Origin: UBA4582 sp038106185
Lineage (GTDB): Bacteria; Pseudomonadota; Gammaproteobacteria; Pseudomonadales; Azotimanducaceae
Assembly (NCBI GenBank): GCA_038106185.1
Contig: JAYODE010000009.1
Location: forward strand, 25,826 to 89,825
Direction of reading: 5' to 3'
Length of the DNA: 64,000 bases
How positions within the stretch are numbered: position 1 is the first letter of the stretch; each line of letters begins with the position of its first letter. Positions 1 through 8,693 of the stretch are shown piece by piece. Below the pieces are notes generated by a model. That model had not been told where the DNA came from. It did not search any database and saw only the letters and a list, made by a program, of their open reading frames with translations. Both the position numbers and the translations under genes were made by a program.

Positions 1-1461
1 CAAATCGCCGCAATATTGCAGAATGACTATGGCGTTACCAAGGGCGACCGAGTTGCGGTCTCCATGCGCAATTACCCTGAATGGATTATGGCTTTCAATG
101 CGATCACGTCCATCGGTGCTGTCGCTGTAGCGATGAATGCGCTGTGGCTGACGGATGAGCTGCAATATGGCTTAGAAAACAGCGGCAGCAAAGTCCTGCT
201 TGCCGACCAGGAACGAATCGATCGATTAGTGCCCATACTTGATACGCTGACAGTCGCCGTGATAGCTATTAGACCGAGCCGGACCTTGCCAGTGGGCATG
301 GCCGACTTGGCTCAGCTCCTCCAGGACTGTGGCGCAACGGACATGCCTTGGGTGGCGCTTGATCCGAACGATCCGGCGACGATCCTTTACACCTCTGGCT
401 CAACTGGCTATCCCAAGGGTGCCGTCTCTTGTCATCGTAATATCATTACCTCCTTGATGTCTTGGGAGCTTGAGGGTCAGATCGCGGCACTGATGAGTGG
501 CGTGACCGCGCCGGCCGAAGAATATCAGGCGGCGACCTTGCTGGCCGTGCCCTTGTTCCATGCAACAGGACTCCTGGCAGTGTTGCTAATGAGCTATCGA
601 AGCCAGCGCAAGATGATCTGCATGTATAAGTGGGATGTTCAGGTCGCCATGGCACTTATCGAGCGGGAACGTGTATCAACCTTCGTGGCACCGGCGGCGA
701 TGACCGGTGACCTGGTTAATGCTGCTGTTCAATCAGATTATGATCTGAGCACTCTGGCGACCGTGGGCGGTGGTGGAGCTCCTCGAGCGCCTGAACAAGT
801 CAAACGAATCGCTCGATCTTTTGGTAAGGCATTGCCCAACACGGGTTGGGGTATGACTGAGACCAATGCGATCGGAACCGGTATCAGTGGAGAAGATTAC
901 CTTGCGCATCCCGGCAGTTCAGGCAGGTGCTCAGCGGTGCTCGATATTCGTATTGTCAACGAGGCGGGTCAGCCTTTGCCCGTTGGCACACCCGGTGAGT
1001 TACAGATTCGAGGAGCTTCAATTATAGAGGGCTATTGGCAACGGCCTGACGCGAATGTCGAGACGTTTGTCGATGGCTGGTTGCGAACCGGCGACGTCGC
1101 CTATGTTGATGACGAAGGCTATGTCTATATTGTGGACCGAATCAAAGACCTGGTAATTCGTGGTGGAGAAAATATCGGCTGCGCCGAGGTTGAGGCGGGT
1201 CTGCTGGAGCACGACAATATCCTTGAGGCTTCTGTTTATGCCATTCCTGACGAACGGCTTGGAGAGGAAGTGGGCGCGACTGTCTATGCTAATCAAGTTC
1301 TGACTGAAGATGTTCTGAAGGAATTTCTCATGGCAAGAATTGCTCGATTTAAAATTCCACGGTATATCAATTTCAGCTCAGAGCCCTTGCCAAGAATTGC
1401 TTCTGGAAAAATCGATAAACGCAGTTTGAGAGAGCTTGCCGTCAAACGAATTCAGCCATGA
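1..1461 (+). CDS. Class I adenylate-forming acyl-CoA ligase (5' end missing)
   Basis: ATP-dependent activation of a carboxylic acid to its CoA thioester through an acyl-adenylate. The reading frame is open from base 1, so the N-terminus lies outside the window; about 486 residues are visible. The P-loop-like motif YTSGSTGYPKG lies near codon 130, GWGMTET near codon 285, the hinge segment GWLRTGDVAYVDDEG then DRIKDLVIRGGENI near codons 360-390, and the C-terminal catalytic lysine in PRIASGKIDK. All expected motifs are present, so the enzyme should be active. Its stop overlaps the permease start (ATGA at 1458-1461), which indicates translational coupling. The substrate cannot be read from sequence; the neighbouring permease and amidohydrolase suggest an imported small acid or amide. 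Confidence 0.9.
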   Translation, partial: QIAAILQNDYGVTKGDRVAVSMRNYPEWIMAFNAITSIGAVAVAMNALWLTDELQYGLENSGSKVLLADQERIDRLVPILDTLTVAVIAIRPSRTLPVGMADLAQLLQDCGATDMPWVALDPNDPATILYTSGSTGYPKGAVSCHRNIITSLMSWELEGQIAALMSGVTAPAEEYQAATLLAVPLFHATGLLAVLLMSYRSQRKMICMYKWDVQVAMALIERERVSTFVAPAAMTGDLVNAAVQSDYDLSTLATVGGGGAPRAPEQVKRIARSFGKALPNTGWGMTETNAIGTGISGEDYLAHPGSSGRCSAVLDIRIVNEAGQPLPVGTPGELQIRGASIIEGYWQRPDANVETFVDGWLRTGDVAYVDDEGYVYIVDRIKDLVIRGGENIGCAEVEAGLLEHDNILEASVYAIPDERLGEEVGATVYANQVLTEDVLKEFLMARIARFKIPRYINFSSEPLPRIASGKIDKRSLRELAVKRIQP

Positions 1462-2771
1462 ACATCAAAGGCTTCTCACCGGCGACCGCGATGGCTATCG
1501 TCGTCGCCAATATGGTTGGTACCGGCATCTTCACCTCCCTGGGTTTTCAACTGCTGGATATACGCTCTGTCTTTGCCATATCGATGTTATGGCTGGTTGG
1601 TGGCGTAACAGCCTTGTGTGGAGCCCTAAGCTACGCAGAGTTGGCGGCACGCTTACCGCGTTCTGGTGGAGAATACAATTTCCTCGCCCGGACCTATCAT
1701 CCTCTGGCAGGGTTCATCTCCGGCTGGATCTCAGTAACCATTGGTTTTGCGGCGCCAACAGCGCTGGCTGCGATCACTTTTGCGGCGTATTTGTCGGCTA
1801 CTATTGAAGGTATTCCCTCCACCGGGATTGCTGTAGGGCTAGTGGTTGTCCTGACGATCATCCACTGTCTTTCCAGGGCAACCAGTGGCGGGCTGCAAAG
1901 TGTAATGACAGTGCTCAAAGTCGTTTTAATTTTGTTGTTTTGCACCCTTGTAGGTTTGTTTGCTGGCGATCCCCAGCCGATCTCACTGATGCCGCAGAGT
2001 GGTGACGGGAAACTGCTGTTCAGTGGCGCCTTCGCAATATCGCTGATATATGTCAACTACGCCTATACGGGCTGGAATGCCGCGACCTATATCGCGGGCG
2101 AAATGGACCATCCACAGAGGAATTTGCCGTTTGTTTTGATAGGCGGCACTTTAATTGTCATGGTCTTATATCTGCTACTAAATATCAGCTTCCTGTATGG
2201 TGCACCCATGGAAGCCATGATGGGTAGAATTGAAATAGGCTTTGTGGTCGCAGGTCATGCATTTGGCGAGCAGGCCGCCGAAGCGATGGGATTCGTGCTT
2301 TCACTGATGTTGATATCCACCGTCAGCGCTATGATACTGGCAGGTCCGCGAGTGTTGCAGGTCATAGGTGAAGATTTCTCCGCATTCCGGTTTCTCGCGG
2401 GTGTCCGGAATGGTGTACCTGTGAAAGCCATTGTTTTCCAGTCGACCTTAACCATTCTGTTTATTGTGACCGGCAGCTTTGAATCAATACTGATTTTTTC
2501 GGGCTTTGTGCTGGGTATCAACACACTGTTCGCGGTCCTTGGTGTTTATGTTCTGCGCTATCGAAAAATTGGCGAGGATAGTCGCTATCGTACCTTCGGT
2601 TATCCGTTCACTCCCGCTATCTATTTGTCGATCACCCTCTGGACGTTAATCTATATCCTCATCAACCGGCCACAGGAAGCCTGGGTTGGTCTTGGACTGA
2701 TTCTGGTTGGCTGCGCAGTTTATTATGCGACGACCCGCGGCAAATTCGGCTTGTCAAATTCCCGGAGTTAG
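1458..2771 (+). CDS. APC-family amino acid/polyamine permease
   Basis: Inner-membrane secondary transporter of 437 residues, with about twelve hydrophobic segments. The N-terminal helix carries the APC signature region (NMVGTGIFTSLG), which forms the substrate-binding break in helix 1. PRSGGEYNFL follows in helix 2, as in amino acid/polyamine/organocation transporters. The ATG overlaps the ligase stop by four bases, and the amidohydrolase begins 18 bp downstream behind GAGGAAG, so the three genes probably form one transcript. A role in importing a compound handled by the ligase and the hydrolase is inference. The family is certain; the substrate is unknown. Confidence 0.9.
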   Translation: MNIKGFSPATAMAIVVANMVGTGIFTSLGFQLLDIRSVFAISMLWLVGGVTALCGALSYAELAARLPRSGGEYNFLARTYHPLAGFISGWISVTIGFAAPTALAAITFAAYLSATIEGIPSTGIAVGLVVVLTIIHCLSRATSGGLQSVMTVLKVVLILLFCTLVGLFAGDPQPISLMPQSGDGKLLFSGAFAISLIYVNYAYTGWNAATYIAGEMDHPQRNLPFVLIGGTLIVMVLYLLLNISFLYGAPMEAMMGRIEIGFVVAGHAFGEQAAEAMGFVLSLMLISTVSAMILAGPRVLQVIGEDFSAFRFLAGVRNGVPVKAIVFQSTLTILFIVTGSFESILIFSGFVLGINTLFAVLGVYVLRYRKIGEDSRYRTFGYPFTPAIYLSITLWTLIYILINRPQEAWVGLGLILVGCAVYYATTRGKFGLSNSRS

Positions 2772-2789
2772 CGAGGAAGCGTTTGCATT

Positions 2790-4460
2790 ATGTTGACTGT
2801 CTTCACAGCAAAAAAAATCATCACGATGAACCCGTCATGGCCCACAGGCACTGCGATCGCGGTGAGGGAAGGACGGATAGTTGAGGTCGGCAGTCTGGAG
2901 TCTTTGCAACCCTGGCTTGAGCAGCATCCTTATTGCATCGATCGCCAGTTTGAGGACTCGGTCATTCTGCCCGGCTTGATCGATCCTCATCTGCATCCGA
3001 TGATGGCCGCGGTGCTTCTACCTATGCAGTTCATTACCGCAATGGAGTGGCGATTACCCTGGGAAACAGTGCCAGCTACTGTGAGCCCGCAAGCCTATCA
3101 AGAGAGCCTCAGGAAAGCGGCAGCAAAGAACGAAACCAGACCTTTTTTCACCTGGGGCTATCATAAGATCTGGCATGGGGAAATGAGTCGAGACTTGCTA
3201 GATGAAATATTTGGCTCGCGGCCGGCGGTGGTCTGGCAGAGGTCTTTTCACGAAGTTTATCTCAATAGCGCCATGTTGGAGCTGTTAGGTATCGATGTCG
3301 AAGCGCTACGCGGGCGGCACCAGATCGATATTGATAAGGGTCATTTTTATGAGCTGGGGCTTGGTTATGCTATCAACAAGCTGAATCCAATTATCATGGC
3401 AACTGACTGGATTCTCGAGGGAATGACGCGCTTGAAACAGCTGGTCCAGTTTGGTGGACATACGACGGTGGGAGATATGGCCGTAGGGCTGTTTGACTTT
3501 GAGAAAGAATGGCAGCTTTGTCAGCAAGTGTTCGAGCAAGATAACAATCCTTTTCGAATCATCAGTGTCGCCCATGCAAACGGCTTTGGCGTTGGGCAGG
3601 GCGAGCTGGCAGCCACAGTTTCATTTGTTAAAAATCTGCCAAAACGTAATTCCGCGCACGTGCAGTTTGGCAAGCGCATTAAGCTATTTACCGATGGCGC
3701 CTTTTTTTCACAGTTAGCGATGATGCAGAGTCCGGGCTACATAGATGGTCATTTAGGTGAGTGGTTGATGCCTCCGGATGAGTTTGAGCGAATCGCTCGC
3801 GCCTATTGGAACGAAGGATTCCGTATTCATGTTCATTGCACGGGCGATCTGGGCTGCGAACTGGCGTTGGATGTTCTTGAGAAGCTGCAGTGGGAACGCC
3901 CTCGGTTTAACCATGGGTTTACGATTGAACATTTTGGCTTTTCGACCCCCGAACAGGTTGATCGACTCAAATTACTGGGCGGCTCTGTTTCAGCGAATGT
4001 GTATTATCTTCGAGAGCTCAGCGGTGCCTATTCTACGGTGGGTATTGGTACCGAGCGTGCCTCGCAAATGGCGCGACTGCAGAGTTGCGTTGCCCAGCAG
4101 ATCGTCACGACTTTGCATTCGGATTTTCCCATGGCACCGGCCATGCCACTGCATAATGCCTGGGTCGCATGTACGCGCCAGAATATCAATGGTGACGTGG
4201 TCGCGCCGCAGGAACAGTTAAGTCTTGAAGAGGGATTGAAAGCGATCACGATCAACGCGGCCAAGGTGCTTGGCATTCAGGATGAGACCGGCAGTTTGCG
4301 CGCCGGCAAAAAGGCAGACTTCGTCGTTTTGGATTCAGATCCCTTTGCTGCCGGTATCGACGGATTGTTGAACATCGCCGTATTGGCAACGGTGTTTGAA
4401 GGTCAGGTGCATACCAAACCTGAACGCTCGGGAGAGACCTGCATTCCAGATCCAGGGTGA
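2790..4460 (+). CDS. Amidohydrolase, YtcJ-like (amidohydrolase 3 family)
   Basis: Metal-dependent hydrolase of 556 residues, close to the usual length for YtcJ-like proteins. The N-terminal beta-sandwich segment is followed by the HxH metal motif (GLIDPHLHP, near residue 70). Further metal or active-site candidates are HVHCTGD near 350, IEHFG near 382 and HSDFPMAP near 450. The C-terminus has the usual GSLRAGKKADFVVLDSDP return of the sandwich. Members hydrolyse amide, formamide or cyclic C-N bonds, and the true substrates are mostly unknown. It is the last gene of the ligase-permease operon. It ends 10 bp before the convergent stop of the MBL-fold gene. Confidence 0.88.
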   Translation: MLTVFTAKKIITMNPSWPTGTAIAVREGRIVEVGSLESLQPWLEQHPYCIDRQFEDSVILPGLIDPHLHPMMAAVLLPMQFITAMEWRLPWETVPATVSPQAYQESLRKAAAKNETRPFFTWGYHKIWHGEMSRDLLDEIFGSRPAVVWQRSFHEVYLNSAMLELLGIDVEALRGRHQIDIDKGHFYELGLGYAINKLNPIIMATDWILEGMTRLKQLVQFGGHTTVGDMAVGLFDFEKEWQLCQQVFEQDNNPFRIISVAHANGFGVGQGELAATVSFVKNLPKRNSAHVQFGKRIKLFTDGAFFSQLAMMQSPGYIDGHLGEWLMPPDEFERIARAYWNEGFRIHVHCTGDLGCELALDVLEKLQWERPRFNHGFTIEHFGFSTPEQVDRLKLLGGSVSANVYYLRELSGAYSTVGIGTERASQMARLQSCVAQQIVTTLHSDFPMAPAMPLHNAWVACTRQNINGDVVAPQEQLSLEEGLKAITINAAKVLGIQDETGSLRAGKKADFVVLDSDPFAAGIDGLLNIAVLATVFEGQVHTKPERSGETCIPDPG

Positions 4461-4470
4461 GTCGGCAGGA

Positions 4471-5523
4471 TTAAAATTGTCGAGTCTCTCCTATGTTCAA
4501 GACCCATGCGCCGAGTACACCAAAGTTTGTGCTGGCTGCCCCTTTGAGGAATCGCTGCGGCGGTTCAGCCAAGGGCTCATCAGACAAGTCAAAGGTCCCA
4601 AAGTGCACGGCAACTGCGCGTCGGGCGCGCAGATCATCGGCAGCGGTCAGCGCCTCTTCTGGGTTCATGTGGGACTCTCGCATCATGGCGATGGGCTCAT
4701 AGGCGCCGATGGGGACCGCGACTAAATCAAAGGGCCCCAGCTTATTGCCAATCTCTGCAAAACCGTTGAAGTAGCCCGTATCGCCAGCAAAATAAAACCG
4801 GCGCTCAGACCCTGTGACGGCCCAAGACGACCACAGCGCCTGGTCATTATCTGTCAGGCTTCTTTTGCTCCAGTGCTGAGCGGGCAGGCAATGGACAGTC
4901 ACACCCTTAAAATCTCGAGTCTGGCCCCAGTCCAATTCCTCAACTCTGTCTATGCCAGCGGCGCGCAAGAGCGCGGCGTTGCCCAGGGGAACAAAAAAGA
5001 TGGTGTTGGCGTTTTGCTTTGCGAGCGCGACCAAAGTGGGCAGATCAAGATGGTCATAGTGATTGTGGGATATCACAACGAAGTCAATGGGCGGAAGATC
5101 TGCCATCAAGATCCCGGGTTTCACATAACGGCTAGGTCCTATCAGGGGCACTGGGCTGGGTCGATTTGACCAGGTGGGATCGGTTAAAAAGCTAACGTGC
5201 GCCATTTGCACCAGTAAGGTGGCGTGACCGACCCAGGTTACAGTGGGAACACTGTGCTGAGCGTTTTCGCGAAGAAAGACGCCATCATTAGGTTGCCGTA
5301 CTGGCGCGCCTTTATCGTCTCTGAAGTAGGTTCCAAGGCGCCGTAGAAAGAAGGGAAGGCGAACGCCCAGAGAACCGTGATTCAGCTCGCCTAAAACGTT
5401 GGTAAAGCGGCCTTCATCACTGCGCTCAGCAGGGGCGAAAAGGGTGCTAGTTTCAGCATCGATTGGTACTGCCGCAAACATGCTGATCAGTAGCAGGACA
5501 CCCGGTAGACAGCTGTGTCGCAC
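4471..5523 (-). CDS. Secreted metallo-beta-lactamase-fold hydrolase (NAPE-PLD/UlaG-like)
   Basis: 350-residue MBL-fold protein with a signal peptide (hydrophobic stretch at residues 7-20, likely cleavage after PIDA). The zinc motif HNHYDHLD (HxHxDH) is intact, and further ligand candidates are FAGDTGYF and AVHFGTFDL. Order and spacing resemble the NAPE-PLD/RomA and UlaG-like branch rather than true beta-lactamases. The start is GTG with AGGAG six bases upstream. It lies 62 bp downstream of the DUF2256 gene in the same direction and may be the last gene of the photolyase operon. The substrate is unknown; phosphodiester or lactone hydrolysis in the periplasm is plausible. Confidence 0.85.
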   Translation of the reverse strand: MRHSCLPGVLLLISMFAAVPIDAETSTLFAPAERSDEGRFTNVLGELNHGSLGVRLPFFLRRLGTYFRDDKGAPVRQPNDGVFLRENAQHSVPTVTWVGHATLLVQMAHVSFLTDPTWSNRPSPVPLIGPSRYVKPGILMADLPPIDFVVISHNHYDHLDLPTLVALAKQNANTIFFVPLGNAALLRAAGIDRVEELDWGQTRDFKGVTVHCLPAQHWSKRSLTDNDQALWSSWAVTGSERRFYFAGDTGYFNGFAEIGNKLGPFDLVAVPIGAYEPIAMMRESHMNPEEALTAADDLRARRAVAVHFGTFDLSDEPLAEPPQRFLKGAASTNFGVLGAWVLNIGETRQF

Positions 5524-5585
5524 ATTGTTCTCCTGTTAAAAATTAAAGTGGTTAACCTGGTGGCCAGATTCTGTTTCAGCATGCC

Positions 5586-5759
5586 TCAGGCATCAGGGTC
5601 TGCTGGTTCTCGCCGCTGAATCTGCTTCGCTTGGCGCCGGCAGCGTTCGGAGCAGTATTTGATCTCTGACCAGGTGCGTGACCATTTTTTTCGCCAGGCA
5701 AAAGGGCGGCTGCAGGCCGAGCAGAGTTTCGTCGGTAACTTTGTTTTATGGTGCGTCAT
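5586..5759 (-). CDS. DUF2256 small zinc-ribbon-like protein
   Basis: 57-residue protein that overlaps the photolyase stop by 14 bases (ATG at 5757-5759). It begins MTHHKTKLPTKLCSACSRPF and has two CxxC/CxxxC-type pairs (CSAC near residue 13 and CSERC near 36) around an aromatic and basic core (WRKKWSRTW). This is the DUF2256 pattern as I know it: a short four-cysteine protein often encoded beside photolyases or cryptochromes. Function is unknown; zinc binding is inferred from the cysteines. The tight overlap argues for co-translation with the DASH photolyase. Confidence 0.85.
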   Translation of the reverse strand: MTHHKTKLPTKLCSACSRPFAWRKKWSRTWSEIKYCSERCRRQAKQIQRREPADPDA

Positions 5760-7062
5760 GCTCGCCTACTTCAGTTGGCCAGGCATAATAATCGAAACTG
5801 TCCAGCGGTCCTGAAACTGTTTCTCCTGCCCAGCACTCGCGGTAAATACCCTGTGGGTCCCAGGTCTCGGCCTGTTTTTCAAGATTGAAGTGTCGCCCAC
5901 CTCGAGGGTCAGATCCAACACCGGCGATGTATTGCCAATTGCCCCAGTTGCTGCAGGCATCGTAGTCGATAAGTTGTTCGGCAAAATAGCCGGCACCACA
6001 GCGCCAGTCTAAGTTGAGCTCGTTGACGAGGCAGCTGGCGACAATTTGACGACCACGGTTGCTGAGTAGCCCGGTCTGTGTGAGTTGGTTCATGCAAGCA
6101 TTGACGATCGGCCAGGGTGTTCTGCCGGTACGCCATCGATGAAAGCGCTCCGAATAAAAAGTGGTGAGGGGACGCTTTCCGGTGACACCGGTAAAACTGA
6201 AGAGGGTGCCCTCATGATGTTTGGCGTGCCAGCGAAAGAACTCGCGCCACAGAAGCTCAAAAAGAATCCACTGGGTTGATTCATTGGCTCCTCGTTGCGA
6301 CTCGTACTGTTGTAGCTGCTGGAGTATCTGAACTGGCGAGAGGCAGCCCTGCGCGAGCCAGGGAGAGAAGCCGGTGGAAAAATTTTCACCAAAGAATTGG
6401 TTGCGGGTTTCCTTATAGGTTGAGGCTGCGTTGGTGCTGAAATAGTTGGCCAGGCTTTGCTCGCCGCTCTTTGCACCGCCAACCGGCGAGCGCCCTGACA
6501 TACGAGTATCTGTCAGGTCGAGCGCGGGTAGGTCAAGTTGAATCGTTGCGGGTAATCCCGAGGGTGTTTGCACCGGTTCCCGAAATGCCGTCGACTCAAG
6601 AGCGCGTCTAAAATTCGAGAAGGTGGCGGGAAATTTTTGATTAAATTGTACAGTTTGCTCGAGATAGAGTGTTGCGCTGTCGTACTCCTCGAAGAGAATG
6701 GTCGAAAATCGCTCTTGCAAAGTTGCCCAGATCCTGGAATTGTCGTTACCGTGCTGCCGAGTGCGGATAACGCGGTTAAACTTTTCGGTGCTCAATAGAT
6801 CGAACATGACCTTACCTGGATTACCTTCGATAAGATGCAGGACCTGACCGCGCGTCTCAAGTGCACTTTTCAAGTCACACAGGGACTCGCAAATAAATTG
6901 CCAGCGATGGGCTCCGATTGGTCGGTTACCAAATCGATCTGACGTGAAGCGTTGCTCGTCGAGACAATAGACCAGGGTTAAGGCGTTATCCTGAGCAGCG
7001 GCCACCAGCGCTGGATTGTCCTGCAGCCGCAAATCATCAGTAAGCCAGTAAAGGGTGCTCAT
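5746..7062 (-). CDS. DASH-type cryptochrome/photolyase
   Basis: 438-residue flavoprotein of the photolyase/cryptochrome family. An N-terminal Rossmann domain begins MSTLYWLTDDLRLQDNPAL. The C-terminal FAD-binding helical domain contains FELLWREFFRW, a GRQIVASCLVNEL stretch, DWRCGAGYF, the CSNWGNWQYIAGVGSDPR segment and FN.EKQAETWDP. The last two are characteristic of CRY-DASH. Such proteins repair cyclobutane dimers in single-stranded or looped DNA and may act as light sensors. Start choice: the ATG at 7062 overlaps the upstream DUF3429 stop in ATGA form and gives the normal N-terminus; an in-frame start farther upstream would lie inside that gene. DUF2256 follows with overlap. Confidence 0.9.
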   Translation of the reverse strand: MSTLYWLTDDLRLQDNPALVAAAQDNALTLVYCLDEQRFTSDRFGNRPIGAHRWQFICESLCDLKSALETRGQVLHLIEGNPGKVMFDLLSTEKFNRVIRTRQHGNDNSRIWATLQERFSTILFEEYDSATLYLEQTVQFNQKFPATFSNFRRALESTAFREPVQTPSGLPATIQLDLPALDLTDTRMSGRSPVGGAKSGEQSLANYFSTNAASTYKETRNQFFGENFSTGFSPWLAQGCLSPVQILQQLQQYESQRGANESTQWILFELLWREFFRWHAKHHEGTLFSFTGVTGKRPLTTFYSERFHRWRTGRTPWPIVNACMNQLTQTGLLSNRGRQIVASCLVNELNLDWRCGAGYFAEQLIDYDACSNWGNWQYIAGVGSDPRGGRHFNLEKQAETWDPQGIYRECWAGETVSGPLDSFDYYAWPTEVGEHDAP

Positions 7063-7493
7063 GGCGTTAGCAGGTAGGCACTGATCAGTAGTACGACCAC
7101 CCAGCTGGTAACACTGTTTCGCATGCGTCGATAGTAGACGGGTTGCTTTCCCAAGCCGGGCAGCCAGCGCTCGCCGGCCAGTAGCAGTAGAAACAGAAAT
7201 GCAAGGATGAGCAGAGTCAGTGTCGTCGTGAAGATCAATGTAAGGACCGCCGCGATCACAACCAGGTTGCTCAGAACCAGAACCCATCTTAGCTCGCCAG
7301 TCGAGATTGCCCTTTGCAGCAAGGTGGTAGACCACCAGTTTCCGGCCAAAAAAGCGAGGATGGCGACTGAGTAGGCCTTCAGCAGCGCCAGACTCCAGGG
7401 CGCCGCCGGCAGAAGTAAACAGCCCAGCATGGGCAGAAGTCCGGCATAGCCCAGCGCAGTAATGAACCGTTGGTCTCCCGGACTCTTAGACAT
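7059..7493 (-). CDS. DUF3429 family membrane protein
   Basis: 144-residue integral membrane protein with about four to five hydrophobic segments. The first segment (LGYAGLLPMLG) and the following Y-S-V-A-I-L-A-F-L-A-G-N-W pattern match DUF3429, and an RRMRNSVT segment precedes the last helix. It is the first gene of the operon, joined to the DASH photolyase by an ATGA overlap. In other proteobacteria as I recall, DUF3429 proteins also neighbour photolyases, so a link to light or UV response is plausible. Molecular function is unknown. Confidence 0.8.
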   Translation of the reverse strand: MSKSPGDQRFITALGYAGLLPMLGCLLLPAAPWSLALLKAYSVAILAFLAGNWWSTTLLQRAISTGELRWVLVLSNLVVIAAVLTLIFTTTLTLLILAFLFLLLLAGERWLPGLGKQPVYYRRMRNSVTSWVVVLLISAYLLTP

Positions 7494-7778
7494 GGTGGGT
7501 GGCGATCACCTGAGGTGAGTGTAGTATTGAGGGTTATTAGACTGGTCTACGTTCGTTGTGGATAGTTGGATCAATGCGGCATGAGAGTGTCACAGCGAAA
7601 GGCGTGACCGCAGTTTACCTCACGAAGATGCGCGGCGTCCTGTCGGTTAAGCAGATGTGCTGTGACTCAATGCAACGTTGCCGGCCGAAGAAGAGCGGAT
7701 CGTTTTGTCGACAGTGGATAGGAGCGAGAGTGTCTTTCAGGCAGAATAAGGCGAAATTATCCAGCAGGAGAGCGTCCC

Positions 7779-8690
7779 ATGTCCCAACCCATGGCAGAAC
7801 AACCGGTGATCTATGAAGAACGGGACGGCATTGCGATTATTACCATCAATCGTCCTGACAAGAAGAACACCCTTACCGAGTCAGTGGTTCAGGGTATTGC
7901 TGATGGTATAGATCAGGCGACTCGCTCACCGCAGGTAGCGGCGATAGTGCTCCGTGGCGCCGGCGATACTTTCACGGCAGGTTATGATCTGACCAGCAAA
8001 GAGCGTTGGGATACGCCTTACGGCGCACCGACTGTGGAGGCGCGAAAGGGTGCCTGGGATCCTGTTCGCGATATGCAGTTCATGGGGAACAATGTTCGAC
8101 GGTTTATGAAGATCTGGGAGTGCCCAAAACCGGTGCTGGGCGAGATTCGCGGCTGGGCAGTAGGTGGCGCGACAGATCTGGTGCTCTGTTGTGACCTGCT
8201 GTTTATGGCCTCTGATGCCCATATCGGTTATGCGCCGAGCAGAATCTATGGTACGCCCACGACCATGATGTGGGTCTATCGACTGGGCCTCGAACATGCC
8301 AAACAGTTCCTGCTCACCGGGCGGGCGATTGATGCAGAAACAGCCTTGCGAATTGGACTGGTTTCCTATGTTGAAGAGCCAGAGAAACTGTCGGCCATGG
8401 TCGAGGCAGAGGCGCGGCGTTTTCGGCATATTCCAGCGAATCAACTGGCCTTGAACAAGTTATTAGTCAATCAAGCATTTGAGAATATGGGATTGAGAAC
8501 GACGCAAATGCTGGGTACTTTTTTTGATGGTGTGACCCGCCATACAGAGGAAGCCTATCGCTGGGTAGAGGGATTCGAAGAAAAGGGCTTTCGTGAGGTC
8601 ATTCGTGAACGAGACAGGCCCTGGCAGGACTATGGTGAGCGGCCGCGGCCGAGTGCGCCGAACAACGATATCGCCGGCAAGGAGGACTGA
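7779..8690 (+). CDS. Crotonase-fold protein (enoyl-CoA hydratase/isomerase family), lacks both hydratase glutamates
   Basis: 303-residue crotonase-superfamily protein, with AGGAG upstream of the ATG. The oxyanion-hole regions (RGAGDTFTAGYDL near residue 65; GWAVGGATDLVLCCD near 125-140) are clear. At the two catalytic glutamate positions of enoyl-CoA hydratase this protein has Asp133 (GGATD) and a proline (IGYAPSRIYG). It therefore belongs to the sub-group with GGATD and IGYxPxR motifs, often seen in steroid or branched-acyl degraders, and may not be a simple hydratase. tesB starts three bases after its stop, behind AAGGAGG, so the pair is one operon acting on acyl-CoA. Confidence 0.85.
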   Translation: MSQPMAEQPVIYEERDGIAIITINRPDKKNTLTESVVQGIADGIDQATRSPQVAAIVLRGAGDTFTAGYDLTSKERWDTPYGAPTVEARKGAWDPVRDMQFMGNNVRRFMKIWECPKPVLGEIRGWAVGGATDLVLCCDLLFMASDAHIGYAPSRIYGTPTTMMWVYRLGLEHAKQFLLTGRAIDAETALRIGLVSYVEEPEKLSAMVEAEARRFRHIPANQLALNKLLVNQAFENMGLRTTQMLGTFFDGVTRHTEEAYRWVEGFEEKGFREVIRERDRPWQDYGERPRPSAPNNDIAGKED

Positions 8691-8693
8691 TCG

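Noticed and set aside
7063..7335. N-terminal extension of the DASH photolyase
   Set aside because: It would lie wholly inside the DUF3429 gene and has no similarity to photolyases; the ATGA overlap gives the natural start.
7506..7518. TCACCT-G-AGGTGA palindrome as operator
   Set aside because: Only 13 bp, and it lies close to the DUF3429 start, where AGGTGA could simply be ribosome-binding sequence.
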